A stretch of 64,000 nucleotides of DNA. Source: Belliella calami. GTDB lineage: Bacteria; Bacteroidota; Bacteroidia; Cytophagales; Cyclobacteriaceae. The stretch spans positions 1 to 64,000 of the forward strand of contig NZ_JAKZGS010000005.1 in assembly GCF_022549695.1 (NCBI RefSeq). Direction: 5' to 3'. Under the pieces are notes generated by a model. That model was not told the DNA's origin and ran no database searches. It worked only from the letters and a program-made list of their open reading frames with translations. The position numbers and the translations under genes were made by a program. Shown here in pieces: positions 24,648-34,803 of this stretch (the first letter of the stretch is position 1; each line of letters starts with the position of its first letter).

Positions 24648-27600
24648 CTAAAATGAATACCTTAATCCCAGCTGAATCCTCCAAGGTGTTCCATTGATAG
24701 GAAGTACACCTACACCCTGCTCTACATTATATACATATTGTCTTGTATCTTGGTCAAATCCCCTAATACTTTGCAGGTTTCTTGAGCTTCCTAGGTTATT
24801 GTTGACACCCCATTCCCTGTTTAGCAAATTCATAAAATTGAATACATCTCCTGACAGTTCAAACCTATGGGAACCTGCAATACTGATCTGTTTTAACAGT
24901 CTTAAGTCAAGGTTAAAAAACATGGGGTTTTCACCACCATTTCTTTCTGCAATTTTCCCAAAACTTTCTCTTAGGTATTTCTTGGTGCTCTCGGAGGTAT
25001 TTGGATCATTTAGGATTGCATTGTATCCATCCCTTATGTTATCCGGTGTGTTTGGATCATTTGGGTCAAATACAAATGCAAGGGCATTATTTAGTGGAAA
25101 ATCCCCCTGTAAGGATCCATTGGAAACAAGGAACGAGTACCTTGAACCACTGACACCAATCAGTGTTGCACCCATGGTAAAACCCTTCCATGTAGGTGAT
25201 GCACCGTTCAATACTATTTTGTGTTTGAATTGATTATCAGAGTATGCCCAATTCAGTTTTCTGGAATCATCTACCACCGGAAGAAAAGTTGAGGTATTCG
25301 CCACACAACAATTGTATGAGGTATTGTCAAAAGCTTGGTTGAAGGTGTAGGAGGCTGTAAGGTAACCATCTTTGCCTATCCTCATGCTACCATCAAGGAT
25401 CAAAGCGTATTGGTAGCCTGCCCCAACGGAATTCAATTCCAATACCCTACCTACATCATTTGATTTTCTTGAATTCAGCCAATTGGTCTGTCCATTTTGA
25501 CCAATGGTGTTTGCCGGAACAAAAACTCCTCTATTAGCTTCATTTTCCAACCTAAAGAATGGTTCATCAACTAAGTTCCTTTCTAGATAGACATAGTTGT
25601 TGAATGTATAGGAATAAATAATATTTGCTCCCAACCTGTATCTGTTTCCCAAGAGTTTGTTATAGTTCAGGTTTGCCTTGATTGTATTTGGCACTCTAAA
25701 ATCATCAGACACACTGTTGATTGTAGATATAAAATCAGCTCCTTCTGGAATACCAGGTGCAGGAACTCCATTCCTGTATCCTATAAAATCCGCCTCGGGT
25801 ACAAGTTCTCCCTGTACATCAATTGCCGCAAGCATGGATCCTGAGTTTTGAATATTGTTTACTTGGGCATAATAGTGAGGCTGTGCTGCAAAAATACCAG
25901 CGCCAAATTTGAGGACATCCGTATTCCTGCCTTTGATATCCCAAGAAACCTGAACTCTAGGCTGAAGGTTTCTAAAATCCATAGGCTTATTATCTGTCCT
26001 TATCCCTAGTTCATTAAAAACACTTGAATTGAAAGCAGCCTCGTCCATAAACATTGTGGCATCATATCTTAGCCCTGCAACCAAATTCACATCTCTGTGG
26101 AGATTGACTTCCATTTGGGCAAAAGCAGATAGGTCAACAACTGTCTGCTTGACGATAGGAAGCCCTTGAAGCGGTACTTCCCTGGCATACCTGAAAGGAT
26201 TGTTGTTTTCAAAATCCTGCAAACTATTGTAGAAGAACCTACCATTTTGCTCACTGCTCAACAAGGTTTCTAGATAGGTAACCATGTTGTCTGTACCAAA
26301 AGTAAAATTGAACTTACCCATTTGCGTGTAGGTGGTATTTACAATATGTACCTGTTGTTCCAAATTGGTCTCTGGAAGAAACCTTTGCCCACCTATCTGA
26401 ACGTTAGTAGTTTGGACGGCATCAGGATTATTTTCTGTTGGAAAAGGAGATACCACCCTGACGATTGCCCTAGGCATGTTAGTGGCAGGTAATTGCCTAT
26501 TCACTGCAAAAGCTCTTTCTGCATGTTGGAACTGAACTTTCAATTCGTTGGTGGTATTAGGATTGACAATTGTCCTTAAAGAAAGCAATAAGCTATTCTC
26601 TTTGGAGGTAAAATCCCCATTCACTTCCGCAAGGTTGATAGCTGTATTGTCATCTACAGAGAAAGGATTTGACCAATCTGTGTAGTTATTCCTAATAGTC
26701 AGCTTATTTCTTTTGTTGATCTGCCAATCCAATCTTGCAAAAAAAGTGTTGGCTACAGTTTTTCTGCTAAACTCACCAACCTGTTGCTCTTGGCCTACTC
26801 CATAAAGTCTTCTTGCTACATCGATAAACTTGTCCAAAGTATCTTTCCTTATCCTTAGCCTTCTTTCGTCATCTTCGTTTCTAATGTCAGCGATAAATAC
26901 GGGTTCACCTGCATCCTGCCTGTCAAAAACAGTAAAAAAATGGAGTTTATCCTTTATAATTGGTCCTCCAAGACTAAATCCCCACTGGGTGTTGTTAAAT
27001 GCTACTTCCCTTCTATTTCCTCTGATATCATAAGGACTGGCAAGATTATCATTTCTATGGTATGCAAAGGCAGATCCTTCAAGTGTATTGGTGCCTGCTT
27101 TGGTCACTGCATTGAGTGCCCCACCGGCTTGTCTCCCCTGTGTTACATCATAAGAGTTTGTGGCTACTTCAAATTCACGGATTGCTTCTATGGAAACTGT
27201 ATATGGCCCCCTTCCTATCTCGCCTGCAGTCAACTGGTTTCTTGCATTTACCCCATCTAGGGTAACATTGGTAGAGGTTCTTCTTTGTCCTCCCAAGTTA
27301 AGCCCTCCACCTCCTTGAAGTGGGGATAGTGCTGTTAGATTTGTAAAGTTTCTGCCTTCCGTGGGAAGATTTTTGATCTGTTTTGAGTCTATGGCAGTTA
27401 CCGCCCCAAGCTTATCAACCTGGTTTTTGAAGCTTTCACCCGACACGACTACTTCAGCCAAATCACTGCTCCCATAATCCAACTTCAAGTCAAGGTTAAT
27501 TCTATCACCTTGGTTGAGCTGGTAACCTGTGAGTTTTTGGGTATTGAAACCGATGAAACTTACAGTGATTGAATAGGGTTTCCCCAAAGGTAACTGTTGA

Positions 27601-27839
27601 AACTGAAACCTTCCGTCAACACCAGTTACTGTGCCTGCTTCGAAACCTGTAGATTCATTTCTGACAAGCACATTTGCCCCAATAAGTGGTTCATTTGAAT
27701 CATCCAGTACCAGGCCACTTACAGTAGCATTGGTTGCTTGGGCAAAGACTGAATGAATTGAGATTCCCAACAAAAATATCCATGTTAAGACAAATACTTT
27801 TGTGGCTTTTTTCTTTTGTTGTGTAGATAAATTGTACAT
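24648..27839 (-). CDS. TonB-dependent receptor, Oar-like
   Basis: 1063 residues. Signal peptide (residues 13-33, ending VFAQATNA), then an N-terminal carboxypeptidase-regulatory-like domain (VSGLVLDDSNEPLIGANVLV), a plug domain (LPTEGRNFTNLTALSPLQGGGGLN region; QGRQAGGALNAVTKAGTN) and a long barrel ending in GLRYSF with the terminal aromatic residue. The plug resembles Oar-type receptors rather than SusC, and no SusD follows. It imports a ligand across the outer membrane with TonB energy. The downstream regulator and PhoD-like phosphatase suggest a phosphorylated ligand (inference). Overlapping palindromes lie upstream at 27891-27910. Confidence 0.9.
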   Translation of the reverse strand: MYNLSTQQKKKATKVFVLTWIFLLGISIHSVFAQATNATVSGLVLDDSNEPLIGANVLVRNESTGFEAGTVTGVDGRFQFQQLPLGKPYSITVSFIGFNTQKLTGYQLNQGDRINLDLKLDYGSSDLAEVVVSGESFKNQVDKLGAVTAIDSKQIKNLPTEGRNFTNLTALSPLQGGGGLNLGGQRRTSTNVTLDGVNARNQLTAGEIGRGPYTVSIEAIREFEVATNSYDVTQGRQAGGALNAVTKAGTNTLEGSAFAYHRNDNLASPYDIRGNRREVAFNNTQWGFSLGGPIIKDKLHFFTVFDRQDAGEPVFIADIRNEDDERRLRIRKDTLDKFIDVARRLYGVGQEQQVGEFSRKTVANTFFARLDWQINKRNKLTIRNNYTDWSNPFSVDDNTAINLAEVNGDFTSKENSLLLSLRTIVNPNTTNELKVQFQHAERAFAVNRQLPATNMPRAIVRVVSPFPTENNPDAVQTTNVQIGGQRFLPETNLEQQVHIVNTTYTQMGKFNFTFGTDNMVTYLETLLSSEQNGRFFYNSLQDFENNNPFRYAREVPLQGLPIVKQTVVDLSAFAQMEVNLHRDVNLVAGLRYDATMFMDEAAFNSSVFNELGIRTDNKPMDFRNLQPRVQVSWDIKGRNTDVLKFGAGIFAAQPHYYAQVNNIQNSGSMLAAIDVQGELVPEADFIGYRNGVPAPGIPEGADFISTINSVSDDFRVPNTIKANLNYNKLLGNRYRLGANIIYSYTFNNYVYLERNLVDEPFFRLENEANRGVFVPANTIGQNGQTNWLNSRKSNDVGRVLELNSVGAGYQYALILDGSMRIGKDGYLTASYTFNQAFDNTSYNCCVANTSTFLPVVDDSRKLNWAYSDNQFKHKIVLNGASPTWKGFTMGATLIGVSGSRYSFLVSNGSLQGDFPLNNALAFVFDPNDPNTPDNIRDGYNAILNDPNTSESTKKYLRESFGKIAERNGGENPMFFNLDLRLLKQISIAGSHRFELSGDVFNFMNLLNREWGVNNNLGSSRNLQSIRGFDQDTRQYVYNVEQGVGVLPINGTPWRIQLGLRYSF

Positions 27840-27890
27840 AAGATTAATGGTTTACTCCCACAAATCTTGCTGAGTAAATCCCAGAAAAAT

Positions 27891-27910
27891 GTTAAATTTT
27901 AACATGTTAA
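27891..27910 (-). promoter_or_regulatory. Overlapping palindromes upstream of the TonB receptor
   Basis: GTTAAATTTTAAC (27891-27903) and TTAACATGTTAA (27899-27910) are both perfect inverted repeats and share TTAAC. They sit about 52-71 bp before the receptor ATG, a suitable place for a dimeric regulator such as the Crp/Fnr protein of the same unit (inference). Confidence 0.4.
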
Positions 27911-28189
27911 GTCATATTAAAATTATGTTCATATGGCCTTAACACAGCTAATCGCTTGCGATAAATTTAATACACTGTTTTAAGATTTAGACATATTAAA
28001 AAGGGGTTATTTAATCAAATTGAAAAATTATGTGTGAGGGCCTATCCGCTTTTAGGCAGCATCAATACTCCTAACACTAGAACATAAACGGAGGCTAAAA
28101 CAACTTAATTCCAATTCCAATCCATTAAAAACATCGATTATTCCTGCAGTATTCTGTCTATACAAAATCACTTTCTCAGTTTATTTTGT
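27911..28189. other. Non-coding stretch
   Basis: AT-rich spacer upstream of the TonB receptor. It holds a weak hairpin GCCTA ... TAGGC near 28050. No gene was recognised. Confidence 0.4.
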
Positions 28190-28740
28190 GTTGGGTACAA
28201 AAGTCTCTCCTGAACTGACAGCTCTTTTCCTATCAAAATAGCAACCTTTTTTGGCTGTGTTTAAAAGGTGGCTGGACTATAATTATAATATTTCCCATTG
28301 CTAAAGCTGACCAAAGTCTCTTGGTTATCAAAAAATAATCTCAACATTGCTTTATCCTTCTCATCTTCCAATTCATGGATATCTTGCTCATTCACTCCTA
28401 AATCTTGTTGGGATTTAAAGTAGGCACTTAGATAATGACAAAAAAAGTTGGGATTTCGATAATACCACTCAAAATATTTACCATCAATGGATATTAGGCT
28501 GAATCATAACCACCTGAATTATGTCTAACATCAACGACAATAAATACTTTCTTCAATTCAAATTTAATTTCATTTAGCTTCCAGTCTTCATTTTGATTAG
28601 ACAAAACCACTCCAACATAAACCCTTTTGGTATTTCAGGATTTTGAACCTAATTTTTTTTCCAATACACAACAACCTTCCTAGAAAAACTAACTTTCAAA
28701 ATACATATTTTTGGGTTACTATCAGAGATTCTGGAAAGAA
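28190..28740 (-). pseudogene. Degenerate S41-type peptidase gene
   Basis: No long frame survives, but separate frames on the minus strand encode S41 (tail-specific protease) hallmarks in the right order. At 28547-28506 it reads VFIVVDVRHNSGGYD, the D-x-R-x-N-x-GG block. Further on, a stretch of about 57 codons ends at 28261 (CHYLSAYFKSQQDLGVNEQD ...). At 28245-28216 comes VAILIGKELS, continued in another frame by SSGETFV, matching the catalytic SSGE region. At least two frameshifts and several stops separate them, one at a poly-T run. It lies just downstream of a GH20 gene that carries a nonsense codon. Confidence 0.6.
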
Positions 28741-28823
28741 AATAAACTTTAGCAGATCTCAACCTTTTTAAACCCCATTATTTCATGGCCAGACTTAGCT
28801 TTTTTAATCAATACCAATGCGAG

Positions 28824-30437
28824 TCATTCTATGTTTTGGTGAAATTTTACCCCAAGTAAGCTTAGCTTTTTCTGGTAGATAAACAGATTTTCTTTGAATC
28901 TCTCGAAATTTTTATTCTCCAATTCTGTCCATCCCACTTCTGCATATGCTATCAATCTTGGAAAGACTTGTTTCTCCATCGATTCGATATTTGGAGTATA
29001 TTCAGTCCATATTTGGGTACCACTTCCTAAGATATTCTTGTGGTATTTTTCCTCTAAACCGTCGGGAATGGGGTTGAATGCGTAGGACTTGGAAAGCGGC
29101 AACCTTTCATAAGTATAATCAAGATAAGTATCCTAATGGTTTGAGTTTACCACTTGATAACCTTCCTTCACTGCTTTTTGGATCAATGATAAGTCTCCTT
29201 TCCAGAAATGGACTATGGATGATGACCCTAGTTTTTGTCCAATGTCCTGAGGTGATTCTTCCCGCTCTTCATGGATATCATCTCCCATGATTTCATTCCA
29301 TCCCATCATGCGTTTTCCTTTGCCTTCAAGATAATTTGAAATTTGGTTGGTGAAGAATATCTGTAAATCAACGGGTGACTTTAGCCCTTCTTTTACCATA
29401 AACTCTTGGACTAAATCAGACTTTAGCCAAGGCTCATAGTTCACTTCATCTCCTCCAATATGAATCGCTTTTCCCGGAAATAAATCAATCACTTCATCCA
29501 AAACATCTTGAAGAAATGCAATCACTTTTGGGTCGGCTATGTTAAAAGAATCAGGCATTTTCCCGAAAGTCTCAGGAACTTCTTTTGTTGTACCTAGAGA
29601 TCCAAGCCAAGGATAAGCAGCAATTGCAGCCATAGCATGTCCCGGCATTTCAATTTCGGGAACAATGGTGATATGTCTGTCTTTTGCATAGGCAATAATT
29701 TCCTTGATTTCCTCCTGTGTATAAAACCCTTCATGGGGCTCTCCAAAGCGTTTGTCGCTCTCTCTTTCTACTTGTGTATCTTTCCGCTTGGATCCTATTG
29801 CCGTTAGGTTGGGATACTTTTTAATTTCTATCCGCCAACCTTGATCATCTGTGAGATGCCAATGAAAAACATTCATTTTCAACATAGCCATTTGGTCCAA
29901 AAGCTTTTTGACCTGCTCTTTTCCCATAAAATGCCTTGATTCATCCAACATAAATGCACGCCACCCAAACCTTGGCTTATCAGTGATTTCTAACATTTTT
30001 ATTGCCACTTTCTGATGACCTGACTTAAATCCAAAATCCGCTGGAAAAAGTTGCTGAAAGGACTGAATACCATAAAATATACCTGTGGAAGAGCTAGCCA
30101 GAATGCTAATCCTATCGGTTTCGACACTAAGTCGGTAACCTTCCTCTCCCAGTGAATCCCTTAATCCCTTATCGATCAAAAGCTTGATTCCTTCTCCTTT
30201 TTGAAGTATTTCAGGTCTTTTTCCAAATCCTTTATCCAGAAAATCTGCCAAAAATCTTGCTTCATTATGTAATTCTGGAGATGAAACTATATTCAAACCA
30301 GCCTCTATGATCAATTCTCCACCATCAAATTCCATTTGTTGAGGCTGCGGAATGATTTGAGCCTTTGCATTGAATAAGGAAGCCCAACCTATCAAGGAAG
30401 AGGCTAATAAATACAAGAGGTTCTTTTTCATATTCAT
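28824..30437 (-). pseudogene. GH20 beta-N-acetylhexosaminidase interrupted by an in-frame TAG
   Basis: Read through one stop, the frame gives 537 residues with signal peptide (residues 5-26), a GH20b-like N-terminal domain and the TIM barrel. The catalytic Asp-Glu pair (D330-E331) lies in IHIGGDEVNYEPW, and MMGWNEIMGDD follows. After GYQVVNSNH comes TAG (29135-29133), and the same frame resumes DTYLDYTYERLPLSK and runs to a normal stop at 28824. GH20 enzymes have Trp at this point (NSNxWY/WD context), so this is a TGG-to-TAG change. The truncated 434-residue product lacks the last barrel strand and the TQIWTEYT substrate-site tryptophan. It is the last gene of the GlcNAc operon, 47 bp after nagA. 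Confidence 0.88.
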
Positions 30438-30484
30438 TTTTTAATTTTTTCTATTGTGAATTATTGAAAATACTTTTGATTCCA

Positions 30485-31633
30485 TCAAATGTTTGAACAG
30501 ACAACTTCGCCAGCTTTTATGGTTTGCTTGATAGATATTTTTCCTTCTTCCAATCCAAAAACTATCAAATCTGCCCTGTTCCCAATCTTCAAACCGCAAT
30601 CTGTCCTGATTTCCATAGCTTCCATAGGTTTTACAGATGCCATTTCAATCGCATTTTCATGCGACAAAATTTGATTGCTTGTCAGATGATCGATACAATC
30701 CAGTAAAGATTTGGCAGATCCCGCCAAAAACCCTGGAGAATCTCTCATAGATAACCGTCCGTTTTCATCCAAGGCTACCGCCCCACCAATATGGCTTTGG
30801 TAAATCCCAGGCTTCATTCCAGCAAATTTTGTGGCATCACTCACCAATATGCCTTTTTCTGATTTCACTTTCAAAAACACTTTTAAAATCGATTTGGGTA
30901 GATGAAAACCGTCAGCAATCATTGTAGTCCAGAGACTATCTGAGGCCAGTTGTTCCCATAGGTAGTTAGCATGTCGCGGGAGAAAGGCATGGGCAGCATT
31001 TCCCAAATGGGTGGATAAACTAGCTCCTGCATTTACGGCTTCACTGATTTGAGATGGACTCGCTGCGGTGTGACCTATTGCGACTTTCACTCTTGATTCT
31101 ACACATTTTTTTATGAAGAAAACTGATTCAGGCCATTCTGGAGAAAGGGTGATCATTTTGATTTTTCCTTTGGCTAATGATTGCCACCTGCAGAAAAGAT
31201 CCCAATCTGGTGCTTTGATATACGCAATGGGATGAGCACCTCTTGGACCTTCTTCCATGGACAAAAATGGCCCCTCCAAGTGAATCCCTTCGATTGTTTC
31301 ATCGATTGATTTATCCTCACAAGCTTTTATAATCTTCTCTATCGCAAGGCCTATTTTTTCTTCACTATTTGTAATTAAAGTCGGAAAATAAGTAGTCACC
31401 CCAATAGCCCAAAGATCCTTCGTGATATCCTTAACATCTTCTACCTTGAGTACTTCTTCATTAAAGTCTTTACCCTTAAAACCATTTACTTGAAGATCCA
31501 CCAACCCCGGTGCTATCCAAAATAGATCGGTGTTTGATTCTTTTTCAGAAATATCCAAAATCCTATTCTTTTCAAAAGAAACACTAACAGGTTTTTGCGT
31601 TTTGAAGTGGATGCCTTTTATGGATTGTGTCAT
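30485..31633 (-). CDS. nagA: N-acetylglucosamine-6-phosphate deacetylase
   Basis: 382 residues, normal length. Amidohydrolase-fold motifs: WIAPGLVDLQVNGFKGKDF at the start of the barrel, metal-site IHLEGPFLS, VAIGHTAASPSQI, STHLGNAAHAFLPR and the catalytic aspartate in LVSDATKFAGM. It removes acetate from GlcNAc-6-phosphate, giving glucosamine-6-phosphate for NagB. The HLGNAAHA block differs slightly from the more common HLFNAM, as seen in some Bacteroidetes homologues. It lies 3 bp after the symporter gene, so translation is probably coupled. Confidence 0.93.
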   Translation of the reverse strand: MTQSIKGIHFKTQKPVSVSFEKNRILDISEKESNTDLFWIAPGLVDLQVNGFKGKDFNEEVLKVEDVKDITKDLWAIGVTTYFPTLITNSEEKIGLAIEKIIKACEDKSIDETIEGIHLEGPFLSMEEGPRGAHPIAYIKAPDWDLFCRWQSLAKGKIKMITLSPEWPESVFFIKKCVESRVKVAIGHTAASPSQISEAVNAGASLSTHLGNAAHAFLPRHANYLWEQLASDSLWTTMIADGFHLPKSILKVFLKVKSEKGILVSDATKFAGMKPGIYQSHIGGAVALDENGRLSMRDSPGFLAGSAKSLLDCIDHLTSNQILSHENAIEMASVKPMEAMEIRTDCGLKIGNRADLIVFGLEEGKISIKQTIKAGEVVCSNI

Positions 31634-31636
31634 GGT

Positions 31637-33118
31637 TTATCTATTTTCTTCATTATTTCCTAAACTGGCATGTAGATCATTTACTTCTTGAGGTACAGGT
31701 TTATTGCTTAAATACCCAAGTATCACAAAGAGCAAAAATGAAACTATTGTTGGTGAACCAATCTCAGCTGACAAAGAATCAACAGGAAATATTTTTAGCA
31801 TAACAAATGTAAATAATCCTCCAACTATTGAAATCATTGCTATCCTTCCATCACTTTTTTTGAAAGCTGGTAATAAGCCTAGTATCATCGGAATTGCTAT
31901 CGGTCCCAGAAGTGCTGCAAACCAAGATATGATCAAACCAAACACACCTCCGAAATATCCTGAATTCAAAGCTGTAATAATTGTCAATACCGTAAAGCAA
32001 AAGGTTGTAATTCGGGCAACTTTCAAAAGTTTGGTTTTGGAAAAGGTTTTGAATGAAGGGAAAATTACAGGCAATATATCTCTACTGATGACAGCCGACA
32101 CGGTATTGGAATCCGATGCAGTCATTGACAAAGTATTTGCAAATAAAGATGCCAAAACCAAACCAACCAGACCTGCAGGCAAAAATTCCAATACCATAGT
32201 ACCGTAGGAAAGCGTAGGGTCAGCGATATTTTGGAAAAATATCGGAGCTGCAAACATTGGATAAAGCAAAACTATAGGCCAAACAAAATAAAGCGAGGAT
32301 GATAATATGGCTGCTTTTTTGGCTACTTTTCCAGAGGAGGTAGAGATAAACCTAGTTGCTAGATTCCAAGTACCTCCACTATAACTGAAAAAATTTATCA
32401 TCAACATTACTAGTGCAAACAAGATGGTGTAAGGATCATTGAAGAAGTCAGAGTTACCCTCAGGAAGTCTTTCCCACATCGAAAAAACCCCAGCAATACC
32501 ATCTTCAAGCTTTAGCAAAATCATCACAAACATCGTCAAGCCGGCAAGCAGCTGTACTATAAACTGTCCAAAATCATTCCACACATCAGCCCAAAGTCCC
32601 CCAATGGTGATATAAACCAAGGAAACTATCCCAACCAAAAGAATCCCTACTGTAATGGACGTGCCACTGAATACATTCAAAAGCACAGCAATTGCTGCTA
32701 GTTTGCCACCCGTATCAAAAATCTTGATAATTGTACCAGTCCATGCAATCAGTTGCTGGGTGGATAAATTGTACCTTATCAGCAAATATTCTGTTGGCGA
32801 TTGGATCCCTGCATATATTCTCAATCTCGACCACCTTGGTGCTATATAAAAAGCAGCTATCAAGGTAGAAAGCCCTACTGTAAAAGCCCACCAAACATAC
32901 AGCGTAAATCCATGTGTATAGGCAATCCCTGCATAGGCAACAAAAACTGCCCCACTATAACCGGAAACATGATGTGAAATACCAGAAAGCCACCAGGGCA
33001 GCTTTCCTCCAGCAGTATAAAAATCCGCTGAATCTTTGACACGGAAATAAGCCCAAAGACCTATAGACAGGAGCATCAGGAAATATACGGACAGAACTAT
33101 CCAGTCGAGTAATTCCAT
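31637..33118 (-). CDS. Sodium:solute symporter (SSS family), probable GlcNAc importer
   Basis: 493 residues with about 13 membrane segments. SADFYTAGGKLPWWLSGISHHVSGYSGAVFV, at residues 31-61, is the family's signature opening, with the sodium-site region around SGYSGA. TASDSNTVSAVISRDILP is another conserved SSF block. It would import a monosaccharide or chitobiose across the inner membrane with Na+. Placement between a GH20 gene (2 bp) and nagA (3 bp) makes GlcNAc the likely substrate; this is an inference from context. Because transport is by symport, the sugar enters unphosphorylated. Confidence 0.9.
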   Translation of the reverse strand: MELLDWIVLSVYFLMLLSIGLWAYFRVKDSADFYTAGGKLPWWLSGISHHVSGYSGAVFVAYAGIAYTHGFTLYVWWAFTVGLSTLIAAFYIAPRWSRLRIYAGIQSPTEYLLIRYNLSTQQLIAWTGTIIKIFDTGGKLAAIAVLLNVFSGTSITVGILLVGIVSLVYITIGGLWADVWNDFGQFIVQLLAGLTMFVMILLKLEDGIAGVFSMWERLPEGNSDFFNDPYTILFALVMLMINFFSYSGGTWNLATRFISTSSGKVAKKAAILSSSLYFVWPIVLLYPMFAAPIFFQNIADPTLSYGTMVLEFLPAGLVGLVLASLFANTLSMTASDSNTVSAVISRDILPVIFPSFKTFSKTKLLKVARITTFCFTVLTIITALNSGYFGGVFGLIISWFAALLGPIAIPMILGLLPAFKKSDGRIAMISIVGGLFTFVMLKIFPVDSLSAEIGSPTIVSFLLFVILGYLSNKPVPQEVNDLHASLGNNEENR

Positions 33119-33120
33119 TT

Positions 33121-34683
33121 CTATTTGAGCTTGGATAAACGGTTATGGAGCACAAGCATTTGTTGTGTCCTTAGGATATTTTGATCTTCAAGCTCAGATT
33201 CATACAAAAACCCTTTGTTCAGATCAACAAACCTTTCACTCAATATTTTTGCATCTTCCAAAACTTCATCTAGTTGACCGATAAGTTGGGAGGTCATATC
33301 TTGGGAAAATGATTCCGAATTGTAGACTGCTTCAATTTGCTTGTAATCCAAATAGTGCATTCTCAAATCAGCCATCAACTTAAAGTGTTCAAATTCCATA
33401 ATATTACTCTTGGGGGCAACTTTGAGCAAGTCATCTCTGACTTCCGCAAATTTTGCTTTCATCTCTTCTACATTATCACTTTTTTCCGGCTTGCCATTCA
33501 CAATCAGTTCTGGGGGAAAAGATAAAAATGACCATAAATTCAAAGCCTCATTCTCTTTAATACCGAAGCGTTCGGAAGCATAAGCAAGAACGAATTCTTT
33601 GGCATCAATAGGCTCTTCTTTTTCCAAAGATGCTGCATAGCTAGCGATCAAAATTCTAAATCCAGACATAGGATAGGTATTTCTTATCTGTGTCATGTCC
33701 ACAACGTCATAACCTACATCCCAAGTAAATCCATAAAGTCCAGTCGTAGACCAAGAAGTCATGACCATTCCTTTGTAGTTATTTTTTCTTCCATGGGGAA
33801 TAAACTCCTTCTGGTTTTTGAAATGCGTTGGCCAATCTGTCACATACCAATTATCAGGATGGCTTCTGATGGAAGGCGCTCCCCAAAAGGAATAGCCCAA
33901 TTTCTGAAGATTGGGTATGTCCCCAAAATGGTTGATTTTCCACCCATAATTCCAATCAATAAATATCGTCTCACTTGGCAACTCTGAAGCAGCTTCTGGA
34001 TATTTCAAAATAATATCTGCCCACATCAATGGGGTCTTACCCATTTCTATGACAATGTCAGTGATCATTTTCATATGATCTACAAAAAGCTTGGACTTAC
34101 CTACTTCTTTTACCTTTTGACTACATAGCTCACAATGTCCCAGTAGATAGGTTTCATCTCCTCCGATATGGATGTAATCAGAATTATGCGATTCTACCAA
34201 ATCTCTGAACAAATCTGTAAAAAGCGCTCTACTCTCTTCTGTTTTTAGAGGACAGATTTGGGAGATATCTTTCCTGTCTTCTTTCAAATGACTATACCTT
34301 GGATTTCGTAAGATGTATTCCACATGCCCCAAACTTTGCTGAAGGGGTATAACCTTGATTCCCAACTCCTCGCAAAAAGAAATGAAATCTTCAACTTCTT
34401 GGCGCGAGTACGAATATTCATTCGATATAGTAGCGTGTTTGGAAAATGGGTAAGTACCCTCCCACTCTACAATCAATGTATTCAAGCCAAAGCCATGCAT
34501 TTCTTCTGCAAAATCCTTGAGTGCCTGAGGTGTCATTACCTGAATTCTCAGATCAAGGTGAAAACCTTTGATTTTGAAATCCTCTTCTCCTTTATCCCAT
34601 ACATTTGCTGCAAAACCAAAAGTTGCATTAAATATTGAAACTACAAATATGGCTATAAATATATAAAGCTTTTTGTTGGTCAT
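33121..34683 (-). CDS. GH20-family beta-N-acetylhexosaminidase
   Basis: 520 residues with a signal peptide (residues 5-24, ending FGFA). There is no GH20b domain; the TIM barrel starts almost at once (FKIKGFHLDLRIQVMTPQAL). YIHIGGDETYLLGHC contains the catalytic Asp-Glu pair (D176-E177), and TPLMWADIILKYPE and FIDWNYGWKI follow the barrel order. It belongs to a lean GH20 subgroup with an extra helical C-terminal domain (about 370-520). It should release GlcNAc from chitooligosaccharides in the periplasm. It starts the distal half of the operon and is followed 2 bp later by the symporter. With the other GH20 gene broken, this may be the locus's only working hexosaminidase. Confidence 0.88.
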   Translation of the reverse strand: MTNKKLYIFIAIFVVSIFNATFGFAANVWDKGEEDFKIKGFHLDLRIQVMTPQALKDFAEEMHGFGLNTLIVEWEGTYPFSKHATISNEYSYSRQEVEDFISFCEELGIKVIPLQQSLGHVEYILRNPRYSHLKEDRKDISQICPLKTEESRALFTDLFRDLVESHNSDYIHIGGDETYLLGHCELCSQKVKEVGKSKLFVDHMKMITDIVIEMGKTPLMWADIILKYPEAASELPSETIFIDWNYGWKINHFGDIPNLQKLGYSFWGAPSIRSHPDNWYVTDWPTHFKNQKEFIPHGRKNNYKGMVMTSWSTTGLYGFTWDVGYDVVDMTQIRNTYPMSGFRILIASYAASLEKEEPIDAKEFVLAYASERFGIKENEALNLWSFLSFPPELIVNGKPEKSDNVEEMKAKFAEVRDDLLKVAPKSNIMEFEHFKLMADLRMHYLDYKQIEAVYNSESFSQDMTSQLIGQLDEVLEDAKILSERFVDLNKGFLYESELEDQNILRTQQMLVLHNRLSKLK

Positions 34684-34752
34684 GTTTATCGGGAATTAAT
34701 ATGGTTTATTAGCTAATATATTGTTAAAATTCGATGTTACTTTACTGTAAAG

Positions 34753-34787
34753 ACCCACAGTGTAAAGTTTCATTTTCCACTGTGGGT
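34753..34787. promoter_or_regulatory. Intercistronic hairpin between nagB and the GH20 gene
   Basis: Perfect 10-bp inverted repeat ACCCACAGTG (34753-34762) and CACTGTGGGT (34778-34787). On the minus strand it follows nagB and is not followed by a T-run. It may be a weak terminator or an mRNA-stability element. Confidence 0.5.
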
Positions 34788-34803
34788 TTGAGACCATATG
34801 TTT

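Noticed and set aside
29133-29135. TAG in the GH20 gene as a pyrrolysine or other recoded codon
   Set aside because: Pyrrolysine is not expected in Bacteroidetes, no PYLIS-like element or pyl genes are seen, and the site is a tryptophan position; mutation or error is simpler.
29078-29290. Plus-strand frames across the GH20 gene
   Set aside because: They are shadows of the minus-strand hexosaminidase, whose motifs are clear.
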